A stretch of 64,000 bases of DNA from Blautia sp. OF03-15BH. Its GTDB lineage: Bacteria; Bacillota; Clostridia; Lachnospirales; Lachnospiraceae. A program made the translations under genes and the position numbers. Below are positions 31,517 to 40,327 of this stretch, one piece after another. The stretch lies in the NCBI RefSeq assembly GCF_003463065.1, contig NZ_QSCM01000009.1, positions 59,718 to 123,717 on the forward strand. The letters run 5' to 3'. The notes under the pieces are model-generated. The model was not told the origin of the DNA. It was given only the letters and a program-made list of their open reading frames with translations, and made no database searches. Positions within the stretch are counted from its first letter, which is position 1. Each line of letters begins with the position of its first letter.

Positions 31517-32913
31517 TGCTTGATCTCCTCCGTTATTTCATGATCATATATTTTATCAAGGACTTCTCCACGGTCTGTGAGGATTTCCACGCGGTCTCCC
31601 GCTCCGGAAAGCTTATCTGTGGAAAGATAGAGTGTAAAAGCTCCATCGCTTCCTTCCTCACTTCTCGGAAATGCTTCATAAACCGTCTGTCCGTTGACAC
31701 GTACATAAATTCTGGAATCCCAGTCCAGATATTCCGGGCGGATCCTTCCTGTGATCTGGAAGAAAAGCCCCTGTCTGCGCATGACTACATTTTCTGCTCC
31801 GTCAGCATCTGTCGCTTCTTCCTCTTTATCAAGAAGTGTCAGGCTTCCCTCCAGCACCGGTGGGTTTTTCGCCATTTCCGGCAGAAAACGTTCTGCCCGT
31901 TCCACAACAACCGTATCCGCATTCTGCGCATCCACATCACTGAGCTGATAAGGAACACCCCTGGAAAAATAAGCGTTGGCGTAGGCGTCCGCAAAGAAAG
32001 GAAGAAGGGTATTTCCGAAGGAATCCCGGTACATCACAAGGCTCCCCTCCTTCACCGGATTTACCGTGGTGATCTTCGGGTCGAAATTGCTCTCCACTTC
32101 ACCCACGTAGGCAAACGTTGTCGCCTTGTCATAATAAACTTCATCCTCCGGCGTCAAGGCTCTCGGATAAAGCATTTTGTCCAGATCACCGATGTGGTCG
32201 GTTCGGATCTCGTAAGTTTCGTCTTTATAAGAATCATGGATTTTCACCAGATCCGTCATGATGGCGTCTGCCGCCAGCGCCGCTCCTTTGTTATTCCAGT
32301 GGGAATCTCTCTCGTGGTAAAGGACTTCATCCTGCGCGTCAAAAAGACTCTTGAGATCTGTATAATTGACCCCTTCCTGTTCCAGAATGGGTGTCAGCCG
32401 GGCCAGATGATTGACCTCGGTAACCTTCAGCGAATCATAATAGGGCATATGCTCTCCATAAAGAGAGTTCTTGTTTGGTGCGACCGTAAAAAGAAATTTT
32501 TTTCCTCTTGCTGTCAGATTCTTCTGCATCAGAGACAGCGTATGGGCAATGTTGAAAAGCCCTCTGTCTGAAAGCTGGTTGATCCCCAGATAATCATCCA
32601 GAGAATCCTTATAATAGAGCCAGCCTCCGCTTCCCTGGATCACGCCGGAAGCCGTGGAAACCTGAAAGATTTTTCCGTTCACCAGGGCATTTGCTGTCAC
32701 AAGTTCATTCCGGAAAGCAAAATGATCCTGAAAGTAGTCTCCCGCCTCGGAGAGCCAGTTGATATTCAGCCCTCCCTCCGTCTTCAAAGACGGAAAAGCG
32801 CTGAGTGTCCGGTTTTCTGTGGATGCCTCTTCTTTGGTGAGCCCCATCCCGACAAAAGGGGTCAGGCAGATGCCGAAAAACAGGACACTGTATGCCAATT
32901 TCCATTTTTTCAT
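31513..32913 (-). CDS. DHHW/AlgX-like SGNH-type protein (acyl-transfer partner of MBOAT)
   Basis: 466 aa. An N-terminal signal anchor (KLAYSVLFFGICLTPFVGMG), then an extracellular SGNH-hydrolase-like domain with FTVAPNKNSLYGEHMPYYD and the signature HERDSHWNNKGA, as in DHHW-family and AlgJ/AlgX proteins. In alginate and similar systems such proteins move acetyl groups from an MBOAT protein onto a polysaccharide outside the membrane. The MBOAT gene lies 12 nt upstream, which supports that pairing. The polymer acted on here is unknown. Confidence 0.88.
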   Translation of the reverse strand: MKKWKLAYSVLFFGICLTPFVGMGLTKEEASTENRTLSAFPSLKTEGGLNINWLSEAGDYFQDHFAFRNELVTANALVNGKIFQVSTASGVIQGSGGWLYYKDSLDDYLGINQLSDRGLFNIAHTLSLMQKNLTARGKKFLFTVAPNKNSLYGEHMPYYDSLKVTEVNHLARLTPILEQEGVNYTDLKSLFDAQDEVLYHERDSHWNNKGAALAADAIMTDLVKIHDSYKDETYEIRTDHIGDLDKMLYPRALTPEDEVYYDKATTFAYVGEVESNFDPKITTVNPVKEGSLVMYRDSFGNTLLPFFADAYANAYFSRGVPYQLSDVDAQNADTVVVERAERFLPEMAKNPPVLEGSLTLLDKEEEATDADGAENVVMRRQGLFFQITGRIRPEYLDWDSRIYVRVNGQTVYEAFPRSEEGSDGAFTLYLSTDKLSGAGDRVEILTDRGEVLDKIYDHEITEEIKQ

Positions 32914-32925
32914 CGGTTCTGCCTC

Positions 32926-34320
32926 CTAAAACCGGAAATAAATAAAGGGATTGTAGGTACCGCTGGCCAGACTCAGCATACAGAGAAGCAAAAGCGCCAG
33001 ACTTCCTGCTGCTGTCACTGCTTCGTAGGCTCTGCCTTTTTTCACCAGCATTTTAACCGGGCAGCAGGCAACGATCCCCACTGCAGCGGTCACCAGATAA
33101 AGAGGCGTCAGCTGTTCCAGTGCAAGGGACATGGCTGCCGTATTGCTTCCGAAGCCCGTAAACATGGTCTTTATCCAGGCAGCGCCCTGATGCATGCTGT
33201 CGGCCCGGAAGAAAACAAAACCGATCAGGACTACCAGCAGGGTATAGACGTGCTGGAAAAAGCTTTTCACTTTTCCCCCCTGTTCCCGGATAGCCGGGAC
33301 AATTTCCTCCAGCATGAGGAAACAGCCATGATACAGCCCCCAGAAAAGGAAGGTCACGTTGGCACCATGCCAGATACCGGTACAGAGAAACACAATGAAT
33401 TTGTTGATGACCGTCCGGATCTTTCCTTTCCGGCTGCCTCCCAGCGGAATATAAAGATACTCCTGAAACCAGCCGGAAAGAGACATATGCCATCTCCGCC
33501 AGAATTCCCGGATGCTTCCGGAAATGTAAGGATAGTTAAAGTTTTCCTTGAAATGAAAACCAAACATTTCTCCCAGCCCAATGGCCATATCACTGTATCC
33601 GCTGAAATCAAAATAGATCTGCAGCATATAGGAAACTGCTCCGATCCAGGCTGCCGCCGCATTGAGACCGGAAACATCTGCCGCAAAAAGAGTGTCCGCC
33701 ACCAGTCCGACTGTATTGGAGATCAATACCTTTTTGGAAAGTCCCACAACAAAACGGCGGATGCCATCTGTGACACCGTCCACTGTCTGTGTCCGATTCT
33801 CGATCTCCTGCGCGATGTCATGATACTTCACGATCGGTCCGGCAATGAGCTGCGGAAAGAAGGAAATATACAGAAGTACCTTTCCAAAATTTTTCTGTGC
33901 TCCGGTCACACCCCGATAAACATCAATGACGTAGGACATTGCCTGGAATGTAAAGAAGGAAATTCCGATAGGAAGACGGATGGATGGCATCGGAATTGCT
34001 GTTCCAAAAATAGTATTCACGGATTCTGCCAGGAAACCGGTGTATTTAAACAGCACCAGTACACCCAGGTTCAGGATCACATTGACTGCCATGACTGCTT
34101 TTTTCCTCGCCGGATTTTTCCCGATCAGAAGAGCCGAAAGGTAATTGACAAATGCGGAAGCGATCATCAAAATCACATAGACCGGCTCTCCATAAGCATA
34201 AAACGCCAGGCTCGCAAGAAGAAGCATTCCGTTTTTTGCCCGGATCCCGGGAAGCAGCAGATGAAGCAGGAATACCACAGGAAGAAAGATACATAAAAAC
34301 ACCATGGAACTGAAAACCAT
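32926..34320 (-). CDS. MBOAT-family O-acyltransferase (AlgI/DltB-like)
   Basis: 464 aa with about ten membrane helices. Conserved motifs: YFDFSGYSDMAIGLGEMFGF, EFWRRWHMSLSGWFQEYLY with YIPLGGSRKG, and GIWHGANVTFLFWGLYHG with the catalytic-type His. AlgI-type MBOAT proteins pass acetyl groups across the membrane to a secreted or anchored SGNH partner, here the DHHW gene just downstream. It lies between a cell-wall-repeat protein and the SGNH partner in the envelope operon. Confidence 0.93.
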   Translation of the reverse strand: MVFSSMVFLCIFLPVVFLLHLLLPGIRAKNGMLLLASLAFYAYGEPVYVILMIASAFVNYLSALLIGKNPARKKAVMAVNVILNLGVLVLFKYTGFLAESVNTIFGTAIPMPSIRLPIGISFFTFQAMSYVIDVYRGVTGAQKNFGKVLLYISFFPQLIAGPIVKYHDIAQEIENRTQTVDGVTDGIRRFVVGLSKKVLISNTVGLVADTLFAADVSGLNAAAAWIGAVSYMLQIYFDFSGYSDMAIGLGEMFGFHFKENFNYPYISGSIREFWRRWHMSLSGWFQEYLYIPLGGSRKGKIRTVINKFIVFLCTGIWHGANVTFLFWGLYHGCFLMLEEIVPAIREQGGKVKSFFQHVYTLLVVLIGFVFFRADSMHQGAAWIKTMFTGFGSNTAAMSLALEQLTPLYLVTAAVGIVACCPVKMLVKKGRAYEAVTAAGSLALLLLCMLSLASGTYNPFIYFRF

Positions 34321-34334
34321 TGCTTCTGTTCTCC

Positions 34335-34991
34335 TTATCTGGCGATGAGGCCTAAAAAGATTTCGGTTCCATCCAGATTCTCATGGGCAGAAATCTGGAA
34401 GTTTTTATAAGTATAGATAACGTCATAACCATCGCCGTAGCAGCCTTCCAGTTTTTGAGTCTTCAGCGGTTTGAGGCCAATGTTTTTCAGAAGCCGCTTC
34501 AACGTAGCAGTACTCTTCTTGTACTTGCAGGCGGAACGGAGTTTCACGCTGAGTGTTCCGTTCATTTTTCCGTTTTTGGAAGAAAATACATAGAATTTAT
34601 TATTCGCCACATAGGTACCTTTCAGCATATGACCCAGACGGTCGAAACCGTAGTAAGCACCGCTGATCTTTTTGACTGCGGGAACGGAGGTGCCATACAC
34701 TTTGGTCCCGGCATAGGCGGCTCCATTGGCTCCGAAATAATACTTATAATATTTTCCATTTCTCTTCAGCGTGAGCCATTTGTTTTTTACCTTGACACCA
34801 TTTTTGTAGTAGTAATATTTTCCTCTTTCAAGTTTCAGACCTTTTTTCTTTGCTGCGGTCTGAAGGGTATTCTCCGTGGAGACCACTGCCTTCGCGTTGT
34901 TGTCCAACGGAGCTGCTGCTCCTGCTGCCACCGGAGCCTGAAGAGCCATCGTGCAGGCGAGAATAGCTGTCATTGCTTTGTTCTTTCTCAT
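34335..34991 (-). CDS. Secreted protein with cell-wall-binding-type repeats, no transglutaminase domain
   Basis: 218 aa. Signal peptide MTAILACTMALQAPVAAGAA, then repeats such as KYYYYKNGVKVKNKWLTLK and YYGFDRLGHMLKGTYVA (about 50-140), and a short C-terminal domain unlike the other family members. It shares the KGKYYYYKSG-type repeat with its neighbour upstream but lacks the Cys-His-Asp triad. It may be a structural or targeting partner of the envelope operon. Confidence 0.8.
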   Translation of the reverse strand: MRKNKAMTAILACTMALQAPVAAGAAAPLDNNAKAVVSTENTLQTAAKKKGLKLERGKYYYYKNGVKVKNKWLTLKRNGKYYKYYFGANGAAYAGTKVYGTSVPAVKKISGAYYGFDRLGHMLKGTYVANNKFYVFSSKNGKMNGTLSVKLRSACKYKKSTATLKRLLKNIGLKPLKTQKLEGCYGDGYDVIYTYKNFQISAHENLDGTEIFLGLIAR

Positions 34992-35012
34992 ATCTCAAAC
35001 TTCCTTTCCTGA

Positions 35013-35888
35013 TCAGATCTTTACATCCACATAGGTGGGATTTCCGACGCCATTGGCTCCTTTATAGAGCTTTCCGACCATGGCGCTGCGTTTCTGTTTG
35101 TAGAAGGATTTGCCTTTGGCGGCTGGGTTCGTGATGCCTTGGGGATTATTTTTTGCCACCCAGGCTGCGTTAGGATCGAAGGTATACCAGGTTTTACCGA
35201 TCTGGACCTCACACCAGGCATGAAGCTGCCAGTTGCTCTCCCGGAAAAGGTTTGTGCTTCCCATAGCAATTCTCACGGGAAGGCCGGTGGTCCGTTTCAC
35301 CAGATAGGCATAAGCGGCCGCAAAGCTGTAGCAGTTTCCTGCCTTTGTGCTCAGCATTTTTCCCGCATAAGTGACATCCCAGCCCTTCTGAGAAGCTGCA
35401 GGGAAGTCTTCCCGCCCATATTTGCAGGTATTTCTCATATAATTATAGAGTTTTAAAAGAGCCGTATTGGTTCCGGTCTTATAGGTGATTTTCTGGCTCT
35501 TGGCGATCCGGTCCACGGAAGTGATAACTTTCCGAAGATCCGCACTCACAGACTTGGTAAATCTGGAATTCATCACGCCGGTGGTACCAAAATAGTAGGT
35601 TTTGGCACCGATCGTATACCAGCCGGTCTTAGCCGCTCCGTCTGCTCCCAGATAATATTTCTTTTTCTTCACCGTCACCCAGCGGTTTTTCAGCATTCTT
35701 CCACTTTTGTAGTAATAATACTTTCCCTTTTTCTTCACCAGACCGTTGGATGTTTTGGCTGTGGAAAGGCTCTCTGCTGCTGTGGCTGTCTCCGGCTCTT
35801 CTGCTGCCTGGGCAAGGATACTACCTCCCTGGGGTACACTTAAAACACCAGCCATAAGCAGTACTGCCATTCTTTTCCTGTTGTTCAT
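35013..35888 (-). CDS. Secreted transglutaminase-like protein with cell-wall-binding-type repeats
   Basis: 291 aa, first gene of the operon. The signal peptide ends near LAQAAEE; two to three wall-binding-type repeats follow (KGKYYYYKSGRMLKNRW). The C-terminal transglutaminase-like domain has C186 in GNCYSFAAAY, H223 in QLHAWCEV and D238 in TFDPNAAW. The ATG at 35888 has AGGAG 10 nt upstream; the frame extends three codons to a GTG. It lies directly behind the operon promoter. Confidence 0.87.
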   Translation of the reverse strand: MNNRKRMAVLLMAGVLSVPQGGSILAQAAEEPETATAAESLSTAKTSNGLVKKKGKYYYYKSGRMLKNRWVTVKKKKYYLGADGAAKTGWYTIGAKTYYFGTTGVMNSRFTKSVSADLRKVITSVDRIAKSQKITYKTGTNTALLKLYNYMRNTCKYGREDFPAASQKGWDVTYAGKMLSTKAGNCYSFAAAYAYLVKRTTGLPVRIAMGSTNLFRESNWQLHAWCEVQIGKTWYTFDPNAAWVAKNNPQGITNPAAKGKSFYKQKRSAMVGKLYKGANGVGNPTYVDVKI

Positions 35889-35945
35889 AGAATACACTCT
35901 CCTCTCACATTTCTCCAGCAGACGATGGTCTGCGCATTCTTTTTT

Positions 35946-35975
35946 ATTATACCATTTTCCTCCTGTTCAGTTCAA
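35946..35975 (-). promoter_or_regulatory. Promoter of the seven-gene envelope operon
   Basis: On the minus strand TTGAAC (35975-35970) and TATAAT (35951-35946) are 18 nt apart, and TGG just before the -10 adds an extended element. All seven genes downstream are spaced by 41 nt or less or overlap. Confidence 0.75.
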
Positions 35976-36026
35976 GAAAATATAGCAATTCTGCAAACTG
36001 CTGCGTCAGAAATCTTTGCGGTATAA

Positions 36027-36069
36027 AAAGAACCGCTCCATGGATCTTCCTTCCATGAACCGGTTCTTC
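36027..36069 (-). terminator. Terminator after the PurF homologue
   Basis: AAAGAACCG (36027-36035) pairs with CGGTTCTT (36061-36068), with inner CCATGGA/TTCCATG pairing. On the minus strand a T-run follows. Confidence 0.8.
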
Positions 36070-36085
36070 TCTTATTCTTTATTCT

Positions 36086-37498
36086 TTATTCTTTTCCGTC
36101 CCAGCAATAGGTACAGAGTTTACATTTCGGAAGACCGATGGATTCCACAAGATCATCCAGACGATGAAACCGGAGAGAGGTAAAGTTCAATCTCTTACGG
36201 ATCTCTTCCACCATTTCCGCATAATTCTGACTGTCCGGATCTGCGTAATCCTGCAGAGTCTCAGCACTGGGGTTATCCCCTTCTCTTTCCTGAATGATCC
36301 GTCTCGTGATCAGATCCAGTTCAGAAGAAGACCGGGAGAAATTCAGGAATTTACAGCCATAGACCAGCGGCGGGCAGGCCGGACGGATATGTACCTCTTT
36401 GGCTCCGCTGTGATAAAGAAACTCTGTGGTTTCCCGAAGCTGTGTTCCGCGGACAATGGAGTCATCGATAAGAAGAAGTTTTTTATCCCGGATCAGACCA
36501 TCCACAGGGATCAGCTTCATCTTGGCGATCAGATTTCTCTGGCTCTGTGTCGTCGGCATAAAGGATCTCGGCCAGGTCGGTGTATATTTGATGAAAGGAC
36601 GGGAAAACGGAATTCCTGACTCATTGGCATAACCAACGGCATGGGCAATACCGGAATCCGGAACACCTGCCACACTGTCCGGATGCACGTTATCCTTATC
36701 CCGCTTCGCCAGCATACGGCCGCAGGCATAACGCATTTCCTCAACGTTTACTCCCTCATAGGTGGATGTGGGATAACCATAATAAACCCACAGGAAGGAA
36801 CAGATCTTCATCTCTTCTCCCGGCTCGCTGACGGTCTCCACGCCCTCCGGTGTCATATAGACGATCTCTGCCGGTCCCAGATCTTTCAGATGATCGTAAC
36901 CTAAATTCAGATAGGCAAAGCTTTCAAAGGAAGCACAGTAGGCTCCGTCTTTTTTACCCAGGATCACCGGTGTCCGTCCCAGGCGGTCTCTGGAACAATA
37001 AATTCCTTTATCCGTCATGACCAGTACGGTCATGGAACCTTCCACCTTCTCCTGCACAAATTTCAATCCATCTACAAGAGAATTTTTCTGATTGATCAGT
37101 GCTGCCACGATCTCTGTCTGATTGATATTTCCGTTGCTCATCTCCAGGAAATGACTGAAGCCTTTCTCAAAGCACTCCTGTATCAGTGCATCGGCATTGT
37201 TGATCTTTCCCACACAAGTAATGGCAAAGCTTCCCAGATGGGAATGTACCAGTAAAGGCTGCGGATCAAAATCTGAAATACAGCCGATTCCCAGATTTCC
37301 ATCCAGTTCTTCCACATCCTGTTCAAACTTTGTACGGAAAGGGGAATTCTGAATATTATGGATCGCCCGGTTGAATCCCTCTGCCCCGTGAACTGCCATA
37401 CCGGCTCTTCTTGTTCCCAGGTGTGAATGATAGTCCGTTCCGAAAAACAGGTCAAGTACACAATTTTCTTTTGAAGCTACTGCAAAAAATCCACCCAT
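36086..37498 (-). CDS. Amidophosphoribosyltransferase-family protein (PurF homologue) lacking the N-terminal cysteine
   Basis: 470 aa. The C-terminal phosphoribosyltransferase part keeps the PRPP loop KLLLIDDSIVRGTQLRE and the PurF segment RPFIKYTPTWPRSF. The N-terminal Ntn-glutaminase-like part keeps SHLGTRRAGMAVHG, matching the PurF stretch HRGQESAGI. However, the protein starts MGGFFAVASKENC: after Met removal the first residue is Gly, not the catalytic Cys1 of glutaminases. It may thus be ammonia-dependent, or a paralogue with a changed role. The ATG at 37498 has AAAGGAGA upstream. It stands alone with its own promoter and terminator. Confidence 0.85.
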   Translation of the reverse strand: MGGFFAVASKENCVLDLFFGTDYHSHLGTRRAGMAVHGAEGFNRAIHNIQNSPFRTKFEQDVEELDGNLGIGCISDFDPQPLLVHSHLGSFAITCVGKINNADALIQECFEKGFSHFLEMSNGNINQTEIVAALINQKNSLVDGLKFVQEKVEGSMTVLVMTDKGIYCSRDRLGRTPVILGKKDGAYCASFESFAYLNLGYDHLKDLGPAEIVYMTPEGVETVSEPGEEMKICSFLWVYYGYPTSTYEGVNVEEMRYACGRMLAKRDKDNVHPDSVAGVPDSGIAHAVGYANESGIPFSRPFIKYTPTWPRSFMPTTQSQRNLIAKMKLIPVDGLIRDKKLLLIDDSIVRGTQLRETTEFLYHSGAKEVHIRPACPPLVYGCKFLNFSRSSSELDLITRRIIQEREGDNPSAETLQDYADPDSQNYAEMVEEIRKRLNFTSLRFHRLDDLVESIGLPKCKLCTYCWDGKE

Positions 37499-37548
37499 GA
37501 TCAAATCTCCTTTATCTGTCTTGGTGTGAAACGCTCTAAAACTATTTA

Positions 37549-37577
37549 AGGATAGCAATAAAACATAGAAAAATCAA
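37549..37577 (-). promoter_or_regulatory. Candidate promoter for the PurF homologue
   Basis: On the minus strand TTGATT (37577-37572) and TATCCT (37554-37549) are 17 nt apart. Confidence 0.5.
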
Positions 37578-37597
37578 TCCATTTTTTCAAAAAGTCT

Positions 37598-37626
37598 TTG
37601 CATTCCAGTAGGAATTCCTTTACAAT
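37598..37626 (+). promoter_or_regulatory. Promoter for the ArsP_2-type permease
   Basis: TTGCAT (37598-37603) and TACAAT (37621-37626) with a 17-nt spacer, about 50 nt before the start. Confidence 0.7.
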
Positions 37627-37674
37627 AGGGTTCGATGCAAAAAAATGAACCATTTAACAGAAAGGAGGAGCTTC

Positions 37675-38508
37675 ATGTTTGATGTTTTACTTGACGCGAT
37701 CCTTGATTCTCTGAAAACGCTTCCATTTCTTTTCGGTGCATTCCTTCTCATGGAGGCAGCGGAAAAGCATTATGGAAAACATATGGACGCGATCCTGAAA
37801 AAGTCCAAATGGGGAGGGCCTCTGGCCGGGTCCCTTCTTGGCTGTATCCCCCAATGTGGATTTTCTGTCATCGCTTCCAACCTCTATGCCGGTGGACTGA
37901 TCACACTTGGTACCCTTCTCGCTGTCTATCTTTCCACTTCAGATGAGGCAATCATTCTTCTGCTGGCGGATTCCAGCCGCGGAAGCGATATTCTGAAGCT
38001 TATGCTGACCAAAGTCATCATCGGCATTCTTGCCGGATATGTGACAGATCTGATCTTTTTCAAGCAGCGACAGGGAAGAAATATGGAGCAGATCTGCTCC
38101 GACTGCCATTGTGAGGAAGAAAACGGTATTTTAAAACCCGCTCTTCACCATACCATCCATCTCTTTTCCTGGCTTCTGGTTCTGACTCTGATCCTGAATG
38201 TTGTCATGGAACTGACAGGTGCAGAACAGCTTTCTGCCTGGCTTCTCGGCAATACCGTTTTCCAGCCGGTCCTGGCTGCCCTCATTGGTCTGATCCCCAA
38301 CTGTGCGGCCTCCGTGATCCTGACCCAGCTTTATCTGAGCGGAGCGATCAGCTTTGCCTCCGTTGTTGCCGGACTCTGCACCGGAGCCGGCGCCGGCCTT
38401 CTGGTGCTGTTCAAAATGAACAAAGACAAAAGAGAAAACTTAAAAATACTCAGCCTTCTCTATGTGATCGGCGTCCTTGCCGGAATAATTCTGGAGCTTT
38501 TTGCTTAA
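37675..38508 (+). CDS. ArsP_2-type putative metal/arsenic exporter, multi-pass membrane protein
   Basis: 277 aa with about eight to ten membrane helices in two related halves. Each half carries a cysteine motif: GCIPQCGFSVIASNLY and GLIPNCAASVILTQLY. This fits the family of putative 10-TM heavy-metal exporters (ArsP_2), often named arsenic efflux proteins. A short hydrophilic loop between the halves contains CSDCHCEEE, possibly metal-binding. The start at 37675 follows AAAGGAGGAGC. It is a single gene with promoter and terminator. Confidence 0.82.
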   Translation: MFDVLLDAILDSLKTLPFLFGAFLLMEAAEKHYGKHMDAILKKSKWGGPLAGSLLGCIPQCGFSVIASNLYAGGLITLGTLLAVYLSTSDEAIILLLADSSRGSDILKLMLTKVIIGILAGYVTDLIFFKQRQGRNMEQICSDCHCEEENGILKPALHHTIHLFSWLLVLTLILNVVMELTGAEQLSAWLLGNTVFQPVLAALIGLIPNCAASVILTQLYLSGAISFASVVAGLCTGAGAGLLVLFKMNKDKRENLKILSLLYVIGVLAGIILELFA

Positions 38509-38547
38509 ACCACCTTACTGCTGAGTACAGCCGGAATACAAAAAAAC

Positions 38548-38607
38548 CATCTGACCGGATATGCCCGTATCAATTTCAGGGTATATCTCCTGTCAGATGT
38601 TTTTTTT
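38548..38607. terminator. Bidirectional terminator between the permease and the methyltransferase
   Basis: CATCTGAC (38548-38555) pairs with GTCAGATG (38592-38599), with inner partial pairing (GGATAT/ATATCTCC). A long T-run follows on the plus strand and T's also on the minus strand. Confidence 0.8.
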
Positions 38608-39464
38608 TATTTCTCCCAGCGTCCGGATGCACCGCAGGGCAGCACCAGGCCGGTCTTTGTTACCGGCAGGCCGATTTCCTGAGAATCCACATGACCACCG
38701 AACCTTTTCAGCTCCGTAGACAGCATATAGGTAAGCACTGCAGGTGCAAGACCTGTAGTATAGGAATTCACAAGGAAAAATAACGGATCATCGCTGAGGA
38801 TCTTCGTGCAAAGCCGGATAAAATCATAAATGGAGTCCTCGATTTTCCAGATTTCTCCTTTGGGACCTCTTCCATAGGAGGGCGGATCCATGATGATGCC
38901 GTCATAGTGGTTGCCACGGCGGATCTCCCGCTCCACAAATTTCATACAGTCATCCACCAGCCAACGGATCGGTGCCTCCTCAAGACCGGAAGATTTTGCA
39001 TTTTCTTTTGCCCAGTTTACCATGCCCTTGGAGGCATCTACATGCGTCACAGCTGCTCCTGCGGCCGCTGCTGCCAGCGTTGCTCCACCGGTATAGGCAA
39101 AAAGGTTCAATACTTTTACCGGGCGTCCTGCATTTCTGATCTTATCAGAAAACCAGTCCCAGTTCACTGCCTGTTCCGGAAAAAGCCCCGTATGCTTAAA
39201 GCTGAAAGGTTTCAGATTGAAGCGAAGCTCTTTATAAGCGATCTCCCACTGTTTGGGCAGATCAAAAAACTCCCATTCTCCACCGCCCTTGCTGCTTCTG
39301 TGATAATGGCCGTTCATTTTTCTCCAGCCCGGAAGCTCCTTCGGAGTATTCCAGATGACCTGAGGATCCGGACGCACCAGAAGATACTCTCCCCAGCGCT
39401 CCAGTTTTTCTCCTTCGGACGTATCCAGTACTTCATAATCTTTCCACTGATCTGCAATCCACAT
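38607..39464 (-). CDS. Class I SAM-dependent methyltransferase, RlmI-like
   Basis: 285 aa. The SAM-binding motif is KVLNLFAYTGGATLAAAAAG, then THVDASKGMVNWAKENAKSS, and the catalytic-type motif is IIMDPPSYGRGPKG. This matches the family of RlmI/K-like 23S rRNA cytosine methyltransferases without the PUA domain. Its RNA target is not shown by the sequence. It lies 17 nt after the GNAT gene, so the two are probably co-transcribed. Confidence 0.88.
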   Translation of the reverse strand: MWIADQWKDYEVLDTSEGEKLERWGEYLLVRPDPQVIWNTPKELPGWRKMNGHYHRSSKGGGEWEFFDLPKQWEIAYKELRFNLKPFSFKHTGLFPEQAVNWDWFSDKIRNAGRPVKVLNLFAYTGGATLAAAAAGAAVTHVDASKGMVNWAKENAKSSGLEEAPIRWLVDDCMKFVEREIRRGNHYDGIIMDPPSYGRGPKGEIWKIEDSIYDFIRLCTKILSDDPLFFLVNSYTTGLAPAVLTYMLSTELKRFGGHVDSQEIGLPVTKTGLVLPCGASGRWEK

Positions 39465-39481
39465 ATCGTTATCCTTTCTTC

Positions 39482-40327
39482 TTAACTGATCTCCTGCTGC
39501 GTTCCGATGACATTTTTCCCCCGGAACCAGTACGTATAGAAATCTTCATAGCCTAATGTTGTATACAAATGTTTCGCATGAACATTTCCCTTCACTACCT
39601 GAAGGTAGGCATGTTCTGCGCCTTTCTTTTTCGCCTCGGAAAGAATGGAGCTGCAGATACAGCGTCCCAGTCCTTTTCTCCTGCAGCTGGCATCCACATA
39701 AATGGCATAAAGCCCCACATGTCCACGGTCCAGGATCCCCAGGCCCACAGCCACAGTCCTGCCTTCGATCTCCACGCTGGCCACAATCGTTTCCTTTGGG
39801 ATCGCTTTAAACATAGAAGGAACGATCCGCCGGAGTGTGGGATTGGAAGTACCATTCAGGCGAAAGAGCGAATGGATCCATTCATCCGTGATCCGGTCAC
39901 GAAGCTGTACGATCGTCTCGTTCGGGTAATAAATAGAAGAAGGCAAACCGGAATTTCTTCCATAGTATTCATATTCCGCAGAAAGAGGCGCATACGCGTT
40001 CAGTTTCTTCAGATCCATAGTCATCACTTCTGTGATATGCTGGATCTCATATCCTCTCTCCTCCAGCATCCGGTCAAAGGACGGGTCCATCAACGGATTG
40101 ATCTTAAAAATGGCCGGCGTATGATAATTGGCATACATCGCCTCGCAGTATGCGATCTTTTCCTCCACGGGAACAGAAGAAATCCCTACCTGCTGCACAC
40201 TGTTGGTCCGGTGTGTATAATTGTGAGAAAACCGTATGAGCCAGCCGTCATAAAGTTCGATCTTATGGGAGGGCCAGGCATTCAATGAGATCTCCTCAAT
40301 GAGTTTCATATATGCTTCACGATTCAA
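39482..40327 (-). CDS. GNAT-family N-acetyltransferase, two-domain type
   Basis: 281 aa. The C-terminal GNAT domain has the acetyl-CoA loop CRRKGLGRCICSSIL and VKGNVHAKHLYTTLGYEDFY. The N-terminal half with DGWLIRFSHNYTHRTNSVQ is the usual partner domain in this subfamily. The substrate is unknown. Its 3' end is 17 nt from the methyltransferase start. Confidence 0.88.
   Translation of the reverse strand: MNREAYMKLIEEISLNAWPSHKIELYDGWLIRFSHNYTHRTNSVQQVGISSVPVEEKIAYCEAMYANYHTPAIFKINPLMDPSFDRMLEERGYEIQHITEVMTMDLKKLNAYAPLSAEYEYYGRNSGLPSSIYYPNETIVQLRDRITDEWIHSLFRLNGTSNPTLRRIVPSMFKAIPKETIVASVEIEGRTVAVGLGILDRGHVGLYAIYVDASCRRKGLGRCICSSILSEAKKKGAEHAYLQVVKGNVHAKHLYTTLGYEDFYTYWFRGKNVIGTQQEIS

Noticed and set aside
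32722..34296. 524-codon plus-strand open frame opposite the MBOAT and DHHW genes
   Set aside because: It crosses two real genes on the other strand, with no domain pattern and His/Arg/Gln-rich composition typical of an antisense shadow.
36069..36096. Repeated TTATTCTT sequence near the PurF terminator
   Set aside because: A short low-complexity repeat with no link to a gene feature; not distinguishable from chance in T-rich sequence.
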